Assembly: GCF_050219315.1 (NCBI RefSeq)
Contig: NZ_CP116939.1
Span: 1,426,001-1,490,000 of the forward strand
Direction: 5' to 3'
Source of the DNA: Megasphaera_A sueciensis
GTDB taxonomy: Bacteria; Bacillota; Negativicutes; Veillonellales; Megasphaeraceae
DNA: 64,000 nucleotides
The notes under the pieces are model-generated. The model did not search any database, had not been told where the DNA came from, and saw only the letters and a list, made by a program, of their open reading frames with translations. Every line of letters begins with the position of its first letter. Positions within the stretch are counted from its first letter, which is position 1. A program made the position numbers and the translations under genes. Below, piece by piece: positions 33,889 to 42,139 of this stretch.

Positions 33889-34725
33889 CTAATCAACTTC
33901 TTTAAAAATCTCATTAGCTAAGCGATTATTTAATTTATGGCTGGATTTAACAGCAATAATATGCCCTTTGATTGGTTTTCCAATCAACGCCATATCTCCT
34001 ACGATATCCAACACTTTATGACGAACTAATTCGTCATAAAAACGCAATGTCGATAAGCAGGTATGCTCATCATAAACAACAACATTTTCAATAGTTCCGC
34101 CTTTGCCTAACCCTAATTTTTTTAACATTTCAAACTCTTGTGTAAAAGCAATCGTTCGAGCCGGAGCAACATCTTGTATATATTGCTGCTTATCCGCAAT
34201 TTCGGTATCCATAAATTGGACACCTAATAAAGGGTGAGGATTAATAGAGGTAAAGGTAATACGAAATCCATCATAGGGGATGATAGCTATGAACTTATCC
34301 TGATCTTGAACAATATGCTGTTTTTTAACAGTAAGAACGCAACGAGGCGCATCTAATGATACTGTACCAACCTGTTCTATTAAATGAACAAAAGTCAGAC
34401 TACTGCCATCGGCAACCGGGGGTTCCACCGAATTCATTTCCACGATACAATTATCTATCTGCAATCCCTGCAAAGCGGACAACAAATGTTCAACAGTAAA
34501 AACCTTCGCTTCCCCGTTTTCAAGTGTTGTTGCCCTCATTGTATTGGTTACATTGGATAACCGTGCCGGTACCGAGGGATGTCCCGGTAAATCTGTACGG
34601 ACAAAAATAATTCCTGTATCAGCCGGCGCTGGGCGCAGTACCATGTGGACTTCATTTGCAGCATGCAAGCCAATTCCATTGTAAGAAATTGAATCAGCTA
34701 ACGTAGTTTGAGCCACATTTAACAT
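33889..34725 (-). CDS. lpxC: UDP-3-O-acyl-N-acetylglucosamine deacetylase
   Basis: A 278-residue zinc deacetylase, the committed step of lipid A synthesis. Zinc-ligand and catalytic motifs are visible: VEHLLSALQGLQIDNCIVE, VRHKVLDIVGDMALIGKP (His and Asp) and VKSSHKLNNRLANEI (catalytic His). AAGGAGTGG precedes the ATG. It heads the lpxC-fabZ-lpxA segment under a promoter that contains a perfect palindrome. lpxD is not adjacent. Confidence 0.96.
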   Translation of the reverse strand: MLNVAQTTLADSISYNGIGLHAANEVHMVLRPAPADTGIIFVRTDLPGHPSVPARLSNVTNTMRATTLENGEAKVFTVEHLLSALQGLQIDNCIVEMNSVEPPVADGSSLTFVHLIEQVGTVSLDAPRCVLTVKKQHIVQDQDKFIAIIPYDGFRITFTSINPHPLLGVQFMDTEIADKQQYIQDVAPARTIAFTQEFEMLKKLGLGKGGTIENVVVYDEHTCLSTLRFYDELVRHKVLDIVGDMALIGKPIKGHIIAVKSSHKLNNRLANEIFKEVD

Positions 34726-34782
34726 TAATTACGCCACTCCTTTCTTTCATATTTATAAATTAACTTTTATCTATATGATTTT

Positions 34783-34812
34783 ATTATACATTATTACTGC
34801 AGTAATTGACAA
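34783..34812 (-). promoter_or_regulatory. lpxC promoter with a 14-bp palindrome in the spacer
   Basis: Minus-strand TTGTCA (34812-34807), 18 bases and TATAAT (34788-34783). Fourteen of the spacer bases (34793-34806) are the perfect palindrome ATTACTGCAGTAAT, which would place a dimeric regulator between the -35 and -10 boxes. Confidence 0.65.
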
Positions 34813-34990
34813 ATATAACTTCAAATCACCTGTTAACTACGCAGAATAATCATTATTCAGAAAAATATGCTATTCGCAAAGCGAAATTATCTATTTATTA
34901 CTTTTTATATTTAAAATACACGTTATTCTTAGTTTTATTTCTATATGAATTTCTATTGCCGCAGTATAGGTCTTCCCTACACAATAACAC
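34813..34990. other. AT-rich gap between argH terminator and lpxC promoter
   Basis: No coding frame, repeat or RNA that I can support is seen in this stretch. Confidence 0.5.
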
Positions 34991-35027
34991 AAATAACACT
35001 ACTGCCAAAAATACAGTAGTGTTATTT
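34991..35027 (-). terminator. Terminator-like hairpin after argH
   Basis: AAATAACACTACTG (34991-35004) and CAGTAGTGTTATTT (35014-35027) are perfect 14-bp complementary arms with a 9-base loop, starting 18 bases past the argH stop. The T tract after it on the minus strand is short, but the A-rich arms give a U-rich 3' side. Confidence 0.7.
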
Positions 35028-35044
35028 AACTCCATTTCGGTTAA

Positions 35045-36478
35045 TTATTTAACCAACTCATATACAGAAGCAACAATCACATTCCACTGCCCGATATGCT
35101 TCTTTTCATTATTGATTACTTCATATCCTGCAGCACATTGTCTCGCAACAGACGACGGGGCTGTCCCGTTATATGTTTGCCGCTGCGATACACAAGTTTC
35201 AATATCAAGGTAGTGGTGTATGTCTTCAGCAAACAAATCAGACATACTCTGCAATTCCGGCAACGTCAATTGCTGCAGTACTTTTCCCTGCTGTAAACAG
35301 TACTGTACAGCTTTACCGACGACAGCGTGCGCTTCTCTGAAGGGCAATCCTTTTTTAGCCAGATAGTCCGCCATATCCGTTGCATTGGAAAAATCACTTT
35401 CCAAGACCTCCCGCATATGCCGGTCATTCACTTTCATACAATCAATCATCGCTGTATAAATCGTAAGAGCAAATTTCAGCGTATCGATAACATCGAACAA
35501 CCCTTCCTTATCCTCCTGCATATCTTTATCATAGGCCATGGGAATTCCTTTCATCATTGTAAGAATTCCCATTAAATGTCCATAAACACGCCCTGTTTTT
35601 CCGCGAACAAGTTCACAAATATCAGGATTTTTTTTCTGTGGCATAATAGAGGAACCCGTACAATGGGCATCATCCAATTCAATAAATTTAAATTCTGAGG
35701 AAGACCAAAGAATAAATTCCTCTGATAACCGGCTTAGGTGCATCATTAAATTAGCCGCAAATTCAAGAAAAGATATAATGTAATCCCTGTCGCTTACAGC
35801 ATCCATGCTATTATCATATAATGTTGAGAAACTAAGCAACTCTGCTACATAAGGCTGATCAAGAGGATACGTTGTCCCCGCTAAAGCGCCCGCTCCCAAT
35901 GGCATGATATCCGTTATATCCCAAACATAAGAAAGGTGTTTAAAATCACGGGAAAACATAGAGAAATAGGCCATCAAGTGGTGACTAAAAAGAACTGGCT
36001 GTGCACGCTGCATATGCGTATACCCTGGCATAATCGTATCACTATATTTTTCTGCCGCTTTGACAATGGCTCCTTGCAGATTTGCAAGAAGTGCAGCCAC
36101 CGAAGCAATTTCTCTACGAACATACATATGCGTATCTAACGCTACCTGATCATTACGGCTGCGTCCAGTATGAAGTCTTCCACCAGCTTCGCCGATAGCA
36201 TCTGTTAAACGCTTTTCTACATTCATATGAATATCTTCTAATTCAATAGAAAACTCAAATTCGCCTTTTTCTATCTGTTCATATATATTTTTCAAGCCAG
36301 CAACAATTCGCTTTTTATCCAAATCAGATATAATACCCTGTTTTGCAAGCATTGTTGCATGAGCAATACTGCCGCAGATATCTTCTGCGTACATGCGGCA
36401 ATCAAATTGAATCGAAGAATTAAATTCTTCTACGTTTCTATCAGTAGCTTTTGTAAAACGACCACCCCATAATTTCAT
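35045..36478 (-). CDS. argH: Argininosuccinate lyase
   Basis: A 477-residue fumarase-superfamily lyase releasing arginine and fumarate. MKLWGGRFTKATD starts the protein, LHTGRSRNDQVALDTHMY and the superfamily signature GSSIMPQKKNPD (with the catalytic serine loop) are clear. It follows argG by 12 bases, so the two final arginine steps are made from one transcript. Confidence 0.97.
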   Translation of the reverse strand: MKLWGGRFTKATDRNVEEFNSSIQFDCRMYAEDICGSIAHATMLAKQGIISDLDKKRIVAGLKNIYEQIEKGEFEFSIELEDIHMNVEKRLTDAIGEAGGRLHTGRSRNDQVALDTHMYVRREIASVAALLANLQGAIVKAAEKYSDTIMPGYTHMQRAQPVLFSHHLMAYFSMFSRDFKHLSYVWDITDIMPLGAGALAGTTYPLDQPYVAELLSFSTLYDNSMDAVSDRDYIISFLEFAANLMMHLSRLSEEFILWSSSEFKFIELDDAHCTGSSIMPQKKNPDICELVRGKTGRVYGHLMGILTMMKGIPMAYDKDMQEDKEGLFDVIDTLKFALTIYTAMIDCMKVNDRHMREVLESDFSNATDMADYLAKKGLPFREAHAVVGKAVQYCLQQGKVLQQLTLPELQSMSDLFAEDIHHYLDIETCVSQRQTYNGTAPSSVARQCAAGYEVINNEKKHIGQWNVIVASVYELVK

Positions 36479-36490
36479 TGTGTTCGCTCC

Positions 36491-37723
36491 TTATTTTTCT
36501 GCTTTTTCCACGTGCTGTTTCATCATGGCACGCATTTTGAGCGGTAAACCAAAAAGATTGATAAAACCTTCCGCATCTTTCTGATTATATACCTCATCCT
36601 CACCAAATGTTACAAATTCTTCACTATATAAAGAATACGGCGATTGAGAACCGGCACTTATAATATTTCCTTTATACAATTTCAAACCGACTGTACCTGT
36701 AACTGTTTTCTGTGTTTCATCAACAAAAGCTGCCAATGCTTCACGTAAAGGAGAGAACCACATGCCATCATATACAAGTTCGGCATACTTATTGGCAACA
36801 AGTTCTTTATAATGCATCGTCGCTCTATCAAGACAGAGGTATTCCAATTCTCTATGAGCGTACATAATAATGGCTCCGCCTGGATTTTCATAAATACCGC
36901 GGCTTTTCATACCAACCAAACGATTTTCAACAAGATCTACGATACCGATCCCATTTTCAGCCCCCATTGCATTCAGCGCTTCCATAAGTTCAACAGTTTC
37001 CATTTTTTTACCATTCAGAGCAACGGGAATTCCCTGTTCAAATGTAAGCTCAATGTTAGTCGGCGTATCCGGTGCTTTTTCTGGCGGTGTCGTCACCATA
37101 TATACCATATCTTTCGGCGCATTCGCCGGATTTTCCAAATCAGCCCCTTCATGACTTAAATGCCAAATATTCCAATCCATGCTGTACGGATACGGTTCGC
37201 CCTCCGTTTGATGGGCAATCGGAACATTATGTGCTGCCGCAAATTCCAAAGCATCTTCACGTGATTTAATAGACCACATACGCCACGGCGCAATCAGTTT
37301 AATTTCCGGTGCCAGTGCCTTTACCGTTAACTCAAAGCGGACCTGGTCATTTCCTTTTCCCGTCGCACCATGAGCAATAGCGTCTGCATTTTCCTTTTTG
37401 GCTATTTCAACTAATTTTTTAGAAATAAGAGGACGCGCAAAAGAGGTCCCCAAAAGGTATTTCCCCTCATATACACAACCTGCCTTTACAACAGGCCAAA
37501 CATATTCTTCCAAAAACTCCTTCTTGACATCCATCACATATACGTTAGAAGCCCCGGATTTATATGCCTTTTCTTCAATAGCCTTAAAATCATCCGGCTG
37601 TCCTAAATCAGCGCAAACAGCGATTACTTCACAACCTTTATAGTTTTCCTTTAACCAGGGAATAATGACAGATGTATCTAATCCACCAGAATAAGCTAAG
37701 ACTATCTTTTTAATATCACTCAT
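36491..37723 (-). CDS. argG: Argininosuccinate synthase
   Basis: A 410-residue ATP-dependent ligase joining citrulline and aspartate. The PP-loop motif KIVLAYSGGLDTSVIIPWL is at the N-terminus, and GATGKGNDQVRFELT is the second signature. The ATG at 37723 has TGAGGAGGAA before it; the open frame runs 32 codons further into the promoter. An ArgR-like box overlaps the promoter, predicting repression by arginine. Confidence 0.97.
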   Translation of the reverse strand: MSDIKKIVLAYSGGLDTSVIIPWLKENYKGCEVIAVCADLGQPDDFKAIEEKAYKSGASNVYVMDVKKEFLEEYVWPVVKAGCVYEGKYLLGTSFARPLISKKLVEIAKKENADAIAHGATGKGNDQVRFELTVKALAPEIKLIAPWRMWSIKSREDALEFAAAHNVPIAHQTEGEPYPYSMDWNIWHLSHEGADLENPANAPKDMVYMVTTPPEKAPDTPTNIELTFEQGIPVALNGKKMETVELMEALNAMGAENGIGIVDLVENRLVGMKSRGIYENPGGAIIMYAHRELEYLCLDRATMHYKELVANKYAELVYDGMWFSPLREALAAFVDETQKTVTGTVGLKLYKGNIISAGSQSPYSLYSEEFVTFGEDEVYNQKDAEGFINLFGLPLKMRAMMKQHVEKAEK

Positions 37724-37772
37724 TGCTAATTCCTCCTCAACATGCTCACAATTAATTTTATATTTGTAATTT

Positions 37773-37801
37773 AGTATACACGTTGATGCAATATTATGCA
37801 A
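37773..37801 (-). promoter_or_regulatory. argGH promoter with ArgR-like box
   Basis: Minus-strand TTGCAT (37801-37796), 17 bases and TATACT (37778-37773). The sequence TGCATAATATTGCA (37800-37787) agrees with the Firmicute ARG-box pattern TGMATWWWWATKCA at 13 of 14 positions and overlaps the -35 and spacer, as expected for arginine-dependent repression. Confidence 0.7.
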
Positions 37802-37860
37802 GTATTTTGTATAAAACAATTTTTATTCCTACGTTATATATTACAGCTGGAAAGCCTCTG

Positions 37861-37889
37861 TTTTCATGCACAGCGAAATATGATACAAT
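37861..37889 (+). promoter_or_regulatory. Promoter of the transglycosylase gene
   Basis: TTTTCA (37861-37866), 17 bases and TACAAT (37884-37889), about 20 bases before the start codon with AGGAGG between. Confidence 0.5.
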
Positions 37890-37909
37890 AACTCATAATA
37901 GGAGGTTTT

Positions 37910-38695
37910 ATGAAAAAGAAATATATTTTTATATTTTTAATTGCTTTCTTCGCCTGTGCCGGATGGAATATACTATATGACACACCGAAAATCAATACAC
38001 ACATTCCTGTCGTCTCTTCCCATGTACAAAAAAGTACTTTACCGGAACCTATAACTACCCTGCAGGAAAACCTGTATTCTTACATACATTTTCGTACCGC
38101 TTTAGATGATAAAATTAAAAAGATTCCTATATACACCTCTCTTTCCGTAATACCAAAATCACTGCAACAGGCGGTCATTGCAACGGAAGATCGCCGTTTT
38201 TACGAGCATGGCCCCATTGATCCAATTGGCATTATTCGAGCTATGCTGGTCAATTTTACTTCTGGTGAAACCGTAGAAGGCGGCAGCACGATCAGCCAGC
38301 AAGTTGTAAAAAATAATTTTCTGACACCAGAACGGACCTTGACTCGAAAATCTCAAGAATTGATTTTATCAATTCTCCTTGAAAGGAATTATACAAAGGA
38401 CGAAATTTTGGAATTATATTTAAATACCGCTTATTTTGGCTCTAACTCATATGGCATTCATGACGCCTGTCTGCGATATTTTGATATCAAACCAGACAAT
38501 TTATCCTTAGGACAATCGACCATGTTAGCCGGGTTATTACAAGCTCCCACGTATTATAATCCGCTGGAAAATTACAAAGCGGCAAAAGAACGGCAAAAAA
38601 CCGTACTAGCATTAATGTCCGATCAAGGATTTATTACCCCTGCGGAAGCAACGGCAGCCTACCGAGAAAATTTACATCTGAAAAAAAATAAATGA
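37910..38695 (+). CDS. mtgA: Monofunctional peptidoglycan transglycosylase (GT51)
   Basis: A 261-residue protein with an N-terminal membrane anchor (IFIFLIAFFACAGWNIL) and a GT51 domain: IATEDRRFYEHGPIDPIGI holds the catalytic glutamate, followed by EGGSTISQQVVKNNFL, ELYLNTAYFGSNSYG and GLLQAPTYYNPL. It lacks a transpeptidase domain, so it polymerises glycan strands only. AGGAGG precedes the ATG. It is the only plus-strand gene between 6.9 kb and the right edge and has its own promoter and terminator. Confidence 0.93.
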   Translation: MKKKYIFIFLIAFFACAGWNILYDTPKINTHIPVVSSHVQKSTLPEPITTLQENLYSYIHFRTALDDKIKKIPIYTSLSVIPKSLQQAVIATEDRRFYEHGPIDPIGIIRAMLVNFTSGETVEGGSTISQQVVKNNFLTPERTLTRKSQELILSILLERNYTKDEILELYLNTAYFGSNSYGIHDACLRYFDIKPDNLSLGQSTMLAGLLQAPTYYNPLENYKAAKERQKTVLALMSDQGFITPAEATAAYRENLHLKKNK

Positions 38696-38736
38696 GGGCA
38701 GGACATCCACTTATAGATGTCTTATCCTCATTTTTA
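38693..38736 (+). terminator. Terminator after the transglycosylase gene
   Basis: TGAGG...GGACATC pairs with GATGTC...CCTCA around a short loop and is followed by TTTTTATT. It overlaps the stop codon and lies between convergent mtgA and rex. Confidence 0.8.
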
Positions 38737-38760
38737 TTAATAAAAACAGAAAAAGTATTA

Positions 38761-39399
38761 TTATTCTTCCGGTTTATTTGTTAAATAGTATGAAATACGG
38801 CTCAACCCAATGGATAGGTCTTCACGAAATACAAAAATATGATCTGGCACATTAAGCCGCAGCGGAGCAAACGATAATATACCCTTAATGCCTGCATTTA
38901 CCATTTGGTCAGCAACTTGCTGTGCAACAGAAGCCGGCGTAGTAATAATTCCAATCTGAATACCCTCTTTACGAATTACGTTATCCATCTCAGAAATAGG
39001 AGTAACAATGACTCCCCCCACATTCTGTCCAATAATACGATGATCCACATCAAACAAGCCGGTCGTACGGAATCCCAAACGGCCAAATGTTTTATAATTG
39101 GCTAACGCCCATCCTAAATGCCCAATTCCTGCAATACCTACTTTCCAATGCTGCTGTAAGCCAATAATTTCAACAATCTGCTGGCATAATTCACCAACAT
39201 AATATCCTACACCCTTTTTACCAAAAGCTCCAAAACAGGTTAAATCTTTGCGAATTTGTTCCGGTGTAATACCAAGGCGTTCTCCTAATTTTTCTGAAGA
39301 TATAATGTCAATTCCAGCATCCTGCAGTAATAATAAATCCCGATAATATAGGGGTAGTCTTTCTATAACTGCATCAGATATCACTTTCTTCTGTTTCAT
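38761..39399 (-). CDS. rex: Redox-sensing transcriptional repressor Rex
   Basis: A 212-residue NADH/NAD+ sensor. The N-terminal winged helix (ERLPLYYRDLLLLQDAGID, SSEKLGERLGITPEQIRKDL) binds DNA, and the Rossmann domain has VGIAGIGHLGWALANY and GLFDVD; the C-terminal swap helix is present. It usually represses fermentation and NADH-reoxidation genes when NADH is low. A Rex-like site overlaps its own promoter. Confidence 0.95.
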   Translation of the reverse strand: MKQKKVISDAVIERLPLYYRDLLLLQDAGIDIISSEKLGERLGITPEQIRKDLTCFGAFGKKGVGYYVGELCQQIVEIIGLQQHWKVGIAGIGHLGWALANYKTFGRLGFRTTGLFDVDHRIIGQNVGGVIVTPISEMDNVIRKEGIQIGIITTPASVAQQVADQMVNAGIKGILSFAPLRLNVPDHIFVFREDLSIGLSRISYYLTNKPEE

Positions 39400-39440
39400 G
39401 GAAAACTCCTTTCCATCTCTATCCTGTAGACAATGTCAAA

Positions 39441-39469
39441 ATAATATTATATTGTTCAACCATTCACAA
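39441..39469 (-). promoter_or_regulatory. rex promoter overlapped by a Rex-like operator
   Basis: Minus-strand TTGTGA (39469-39464), 17 bases and TATTAT (39446-39441). The 18-bp element TTGTGAATGGTTGAACAA (39469-39452) matches the Rex consensus TTGTGAA-N4-TTCACAA at 12 of 14 arm positions, suggesting autoregulation. Confidence 0.65.
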
Positions 39470-39485
39470 TTATTATTATTATATA

Positions 39486-40754
39486 TCATTGTGAATTATT
39501 TATCAAACTTTTTTTCATTTTTTTTTGCATTTCTATATAAGTATTGGAAAATAATCCACATAAAAACCATAAAGTTAGTGATATTTGAGTACTAAACAAA
39601 TCATAATCACTGATTCCGCTAACGGCAAGCGCTGCAATAACGGATGCTGCTCCCATAGCAATACAGCAATCAAAGGTGTCACGATTTTCTTTTAAGACAC
39701 GCAATCCATACCAAGCCGTCCCAAAAAAGAACCACATATAAAAGAAAAATCCAACAATACCCGTTTCCGCCATAATATTAAAATACATGTTATGGGCATG
39801 ATAAATAGTGATTCCTGCTTCTTGAATCAATTCATTGTACAATGGATATACGTATTTATATGCCCCCCAGCCAACGCCTAAAATAGGATGATCACAAATC
39901 ATGTAAAAAGTACTTTCCCACATATCAAGACGCATAATAACCGAAGTATCTTCACTATTAGAAAAAACCGACAAAAGACGATTAACCACTTCACCATGAT
40001 AAAAAGCCAACACCACAGGAACAATCAGAAACAGCAGCCAAATTCTTTTGTCCCATACCAGTCCAAAGAAAAAGACCAAAGCAAATACACTGACCCAGCC
40101 GCCGCGGGAGTAAGTCAAGATAAGACAAAGCGTAAATAAAACGAACAGAACGCCATATATAATACGATGTACATTGTGCCGTGTCCACAGCGACAAAGAT
40201 GCGGTAATTCCCATAACCATGAGCAGATATGCCGATAAAAGATTGGGGTTATATAAGGTTGAATACATACGCCGCTGCAACAAAGGAAATGCGTCCGCAT
40301 CCACCCATTCTGCATTATGAAGCCCCAGCATAGTAGCGTATTGATATAATCCATAGACAGCAACACATACCGCTCCTGCCAAAAAGCAATATAATAAAAT
40401 ACGACGTTCTCTTTCTCCTCGAATAAAAGAAACAATCATATTATATATTAAAAAGTATTGTACCACTGTAAAAAAATAAAAAGCAACACCGTATAAGGCT
40501 TTTGGGGAACCTGCCAACGATATAAAAGCGGTTACAGAAAAAGCTGCTGCCGGCCAAAATAATGGCATATGCCGCCAAATATGCATGTCATATTTCCACG
40601 TATAATAAGCCGACATGAAGACAGCCGTAATAAAACAGGCTTCCAATGCAAAAATGTTAAGCGGTAAAAAAAAAGCAGTCCCGAAAAGAGCATATACGAT
40701 GCGCATCCGCAATGCTTCGCTGGGACTGCCCGCTATAAAAGTCTTAGGATTCAT
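39486..40754 (-). CDS. O-antigen ligase family protein (Wzy/WaaL-like)
   Basis: A 422-residue polytopic membrane protein with about a dozen hydrophobic helices. Family hallmarks are the TYSRGGWVSVFALVFFFG segment and the large periplasmic loop containing LGVGWGAYKYVYP and YHAHNMYFNIMAETG (the conserved H-N). Such enzymes join O-polysaccharide to lipid A-core or polymerise repeats, fitting the LPS gene content of the window. It follows folC by 57 bases and precedes rex, which has its own promoter. Confidence 0.88.
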   Translation of the reverse strand: MNPKTFIAGSPSEALRMRIVYALFGTAFFLPLNIFALEACFITAVFMSAYYTWKYDMHIWRHMPLFWPAAAFSVTAFISLAGSPKALYGVAFYFFTVVQYFLIYNMIVSFIRGERERRILLYCFLAGAVCVAVYGLYQYATMLGLHNAEWVDADAFPLLQRRMYSTLYNPNLLSAYLLMVMGITASLSLWTRHNVHRIIYGVLFVLFTLCLILTYSRGGWVSVFALVFFFGLVWDKRIWLLFLIVPVVLAFYHGEVVNRLLSVFSNSEDTSVIMRLDMWESTFYMICDHPILGVGWGAYKYVYPLYNELIQEAGITIYHAHNMYFNIMAETGIVGFFFYMWFFFGTAWYGLRVLKENRDTFDCCIAMGAASVIAALAVSGISDYDLFSTQISLTLWFLCGLFSNTYIEMQKKMKKSLINNSQ

Positions 40755-40811
40755 AGCAATCCTCCTTTGGCTTTATTATAGCGTAAAAATGATTAAATTG
40801 TCCATGTGTTT

Positions 40812-42122
40812 TTATATCTGACAAAGACCGTATCGAGTACGCAGATATCGGCGAACTCTCCCCTGGATATATAATGATCCAATAATGCACACTACTTGAT
40901 TATCCTTTACAGAAGAAAACACTTCATTCAATCCATCTTCAATGGATTCCGTCCAATCTGCCCTACAAGGAAGAATAGCTGCTATTTCTTTTGGATCGGC
41001 GGTTCGCGGCGTGGGAGCCGGAGCACAAATAACATAATCATCCTGATAAAATAATTTTTGTACCATCTGCGTATAATCTTTATCTGCTAAAACAGAAAAT
41101 AAAAATACTCTTTTGCGATTTGCAAAAACTTCTTCATAGGTTTTGCAGAAAGTATCAATACCAGCAGGGTTATGTGCTCCATCAATAACAACATCGACTT
41201 CGCCCGCTTTAAGAATTTGAAAACGCCCGGGCCATCGAACATTGGCTATGCCTCGCTGCAAAGCAGTGCATGTCAGGCGCTTATCATGGCGCGCGATAAG
41301 AAGCAATGCCATAATAGAGGCTGCACTATTCATCCGTTGATGCTGCCCCATAAGAGGAAGAGAGGCAGTAATAGAATATCCGAATTTTTCCTGAACCGTA
41401 ACGACTTGTTCTCCCCATTTTTTTCCTTTACTGCCTTCATTCACAATGTCAAAACTATAGCCAGCAGCATATAACCGGCTATGTTTTTCGTATGCCGTTT
41501 TTGCAATAATCGATAATGCCGGTTGCTGCGCAGTTGTTACAACAGGTACTCCTTCTTTAATTATCCCGGCTTTCTGTACAGCAATTTCTTCAATCGTATT
41601 CCCGCAATATTTCATGTGATCCATAGACACATTGGTAATGACAGAAACAACTGGGACAATCACGTTTGTAGAATCGAGAAGACCACCAAGACCCACTTCA
41701 ATAACAGCATATTCTACTTTTTCTTTAGCAAAATACCAAAAAGCAGCAGCTGTAATCATTTCAAATTCTGTTGGCCGCTCTAACCCTTCGGCCGCCATAC
41801 ATTCCACAACGTGTGATACTTTTCCTACCGCTTCGGTAAAGGCTTCTCTGCTGATATCATTATCATCAAGATGTATACGTTCCGTATATTCTTCCAAATG
41901 TGGAGAAGTATACCGCCCCGTACGAATCCCCGCTTCTGTTAAAACACTGGCAATCATTGCCGTAACGGAACCTTTCCCATTTGTTCCCGTTACATGGATC
42001 GTTTTATAAGCATTCTGAGGATTTCCCAACCGTTCCAGCAATTTACGGATACGTTCCAGACCTAGTTGTACCCCAAATACACTGGCATGCTCTAAATAGT
42101 ATACTGCTTCATTGTATGTCAT
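40812..42122 (-). CDS. folC: Bifunctional folylpolyglutamate / dihydrofolate synthase
   Basis: A 436-residue Mur-ligase-fold enzyme adding glutamate to folates. The ATP-binding P-loop ITHVTGTNGKGSVTA-type motif appears as HVTGTNGKGSVTAMIASVL, with AVIEVGLGGLLDSTNV, NVSMDHMKYCG and VVIDGAHNPAGID. It follows valS by 17 bases, a common Firmicute pairing, so it may share the valS T-box control. Confidence 0.95.
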   Translation of the reverse strand: MTYNEAVYYLEHASVFGVQLGLERIRKLLERLGNPQNAYKTIHVTGTNGKGSVTAMIASVLTEAGIRTGRYTSPHLEEYTERIHLDDNDISREAFTEAVGKVSHVVECMAAEGLERPTEFEMITAAAFWYFAKEKVEYAVIEVGLGGLLDSTNVIVPVVSVITNVSMDHMKYCGNTIEEIAVQKAGIIKEGVPVVTTAQQPALSIIAKTAYEKHSRLYAAGYSFDIVNEGSKGKKWGEQVVTVQEKFGYSITASLPLMGQHQRMNSAASIMALLLIARHDKRLTCTALQRGIANVRWPGRFQILKAGEVDVVIDGAHNPAGIDTFCKTYEEVFANRKRVFLFSVLADKDYTQMVQKLFYQDDYVICAPAPTPRTADPKEIAAILPCRADWTESIEDGLNEVFSSVKDNQVVCIIGSLYIQGRVRRYLRTRYGLCQI

Positions 42123-42139
42123 AGTGATATACCTCTATC

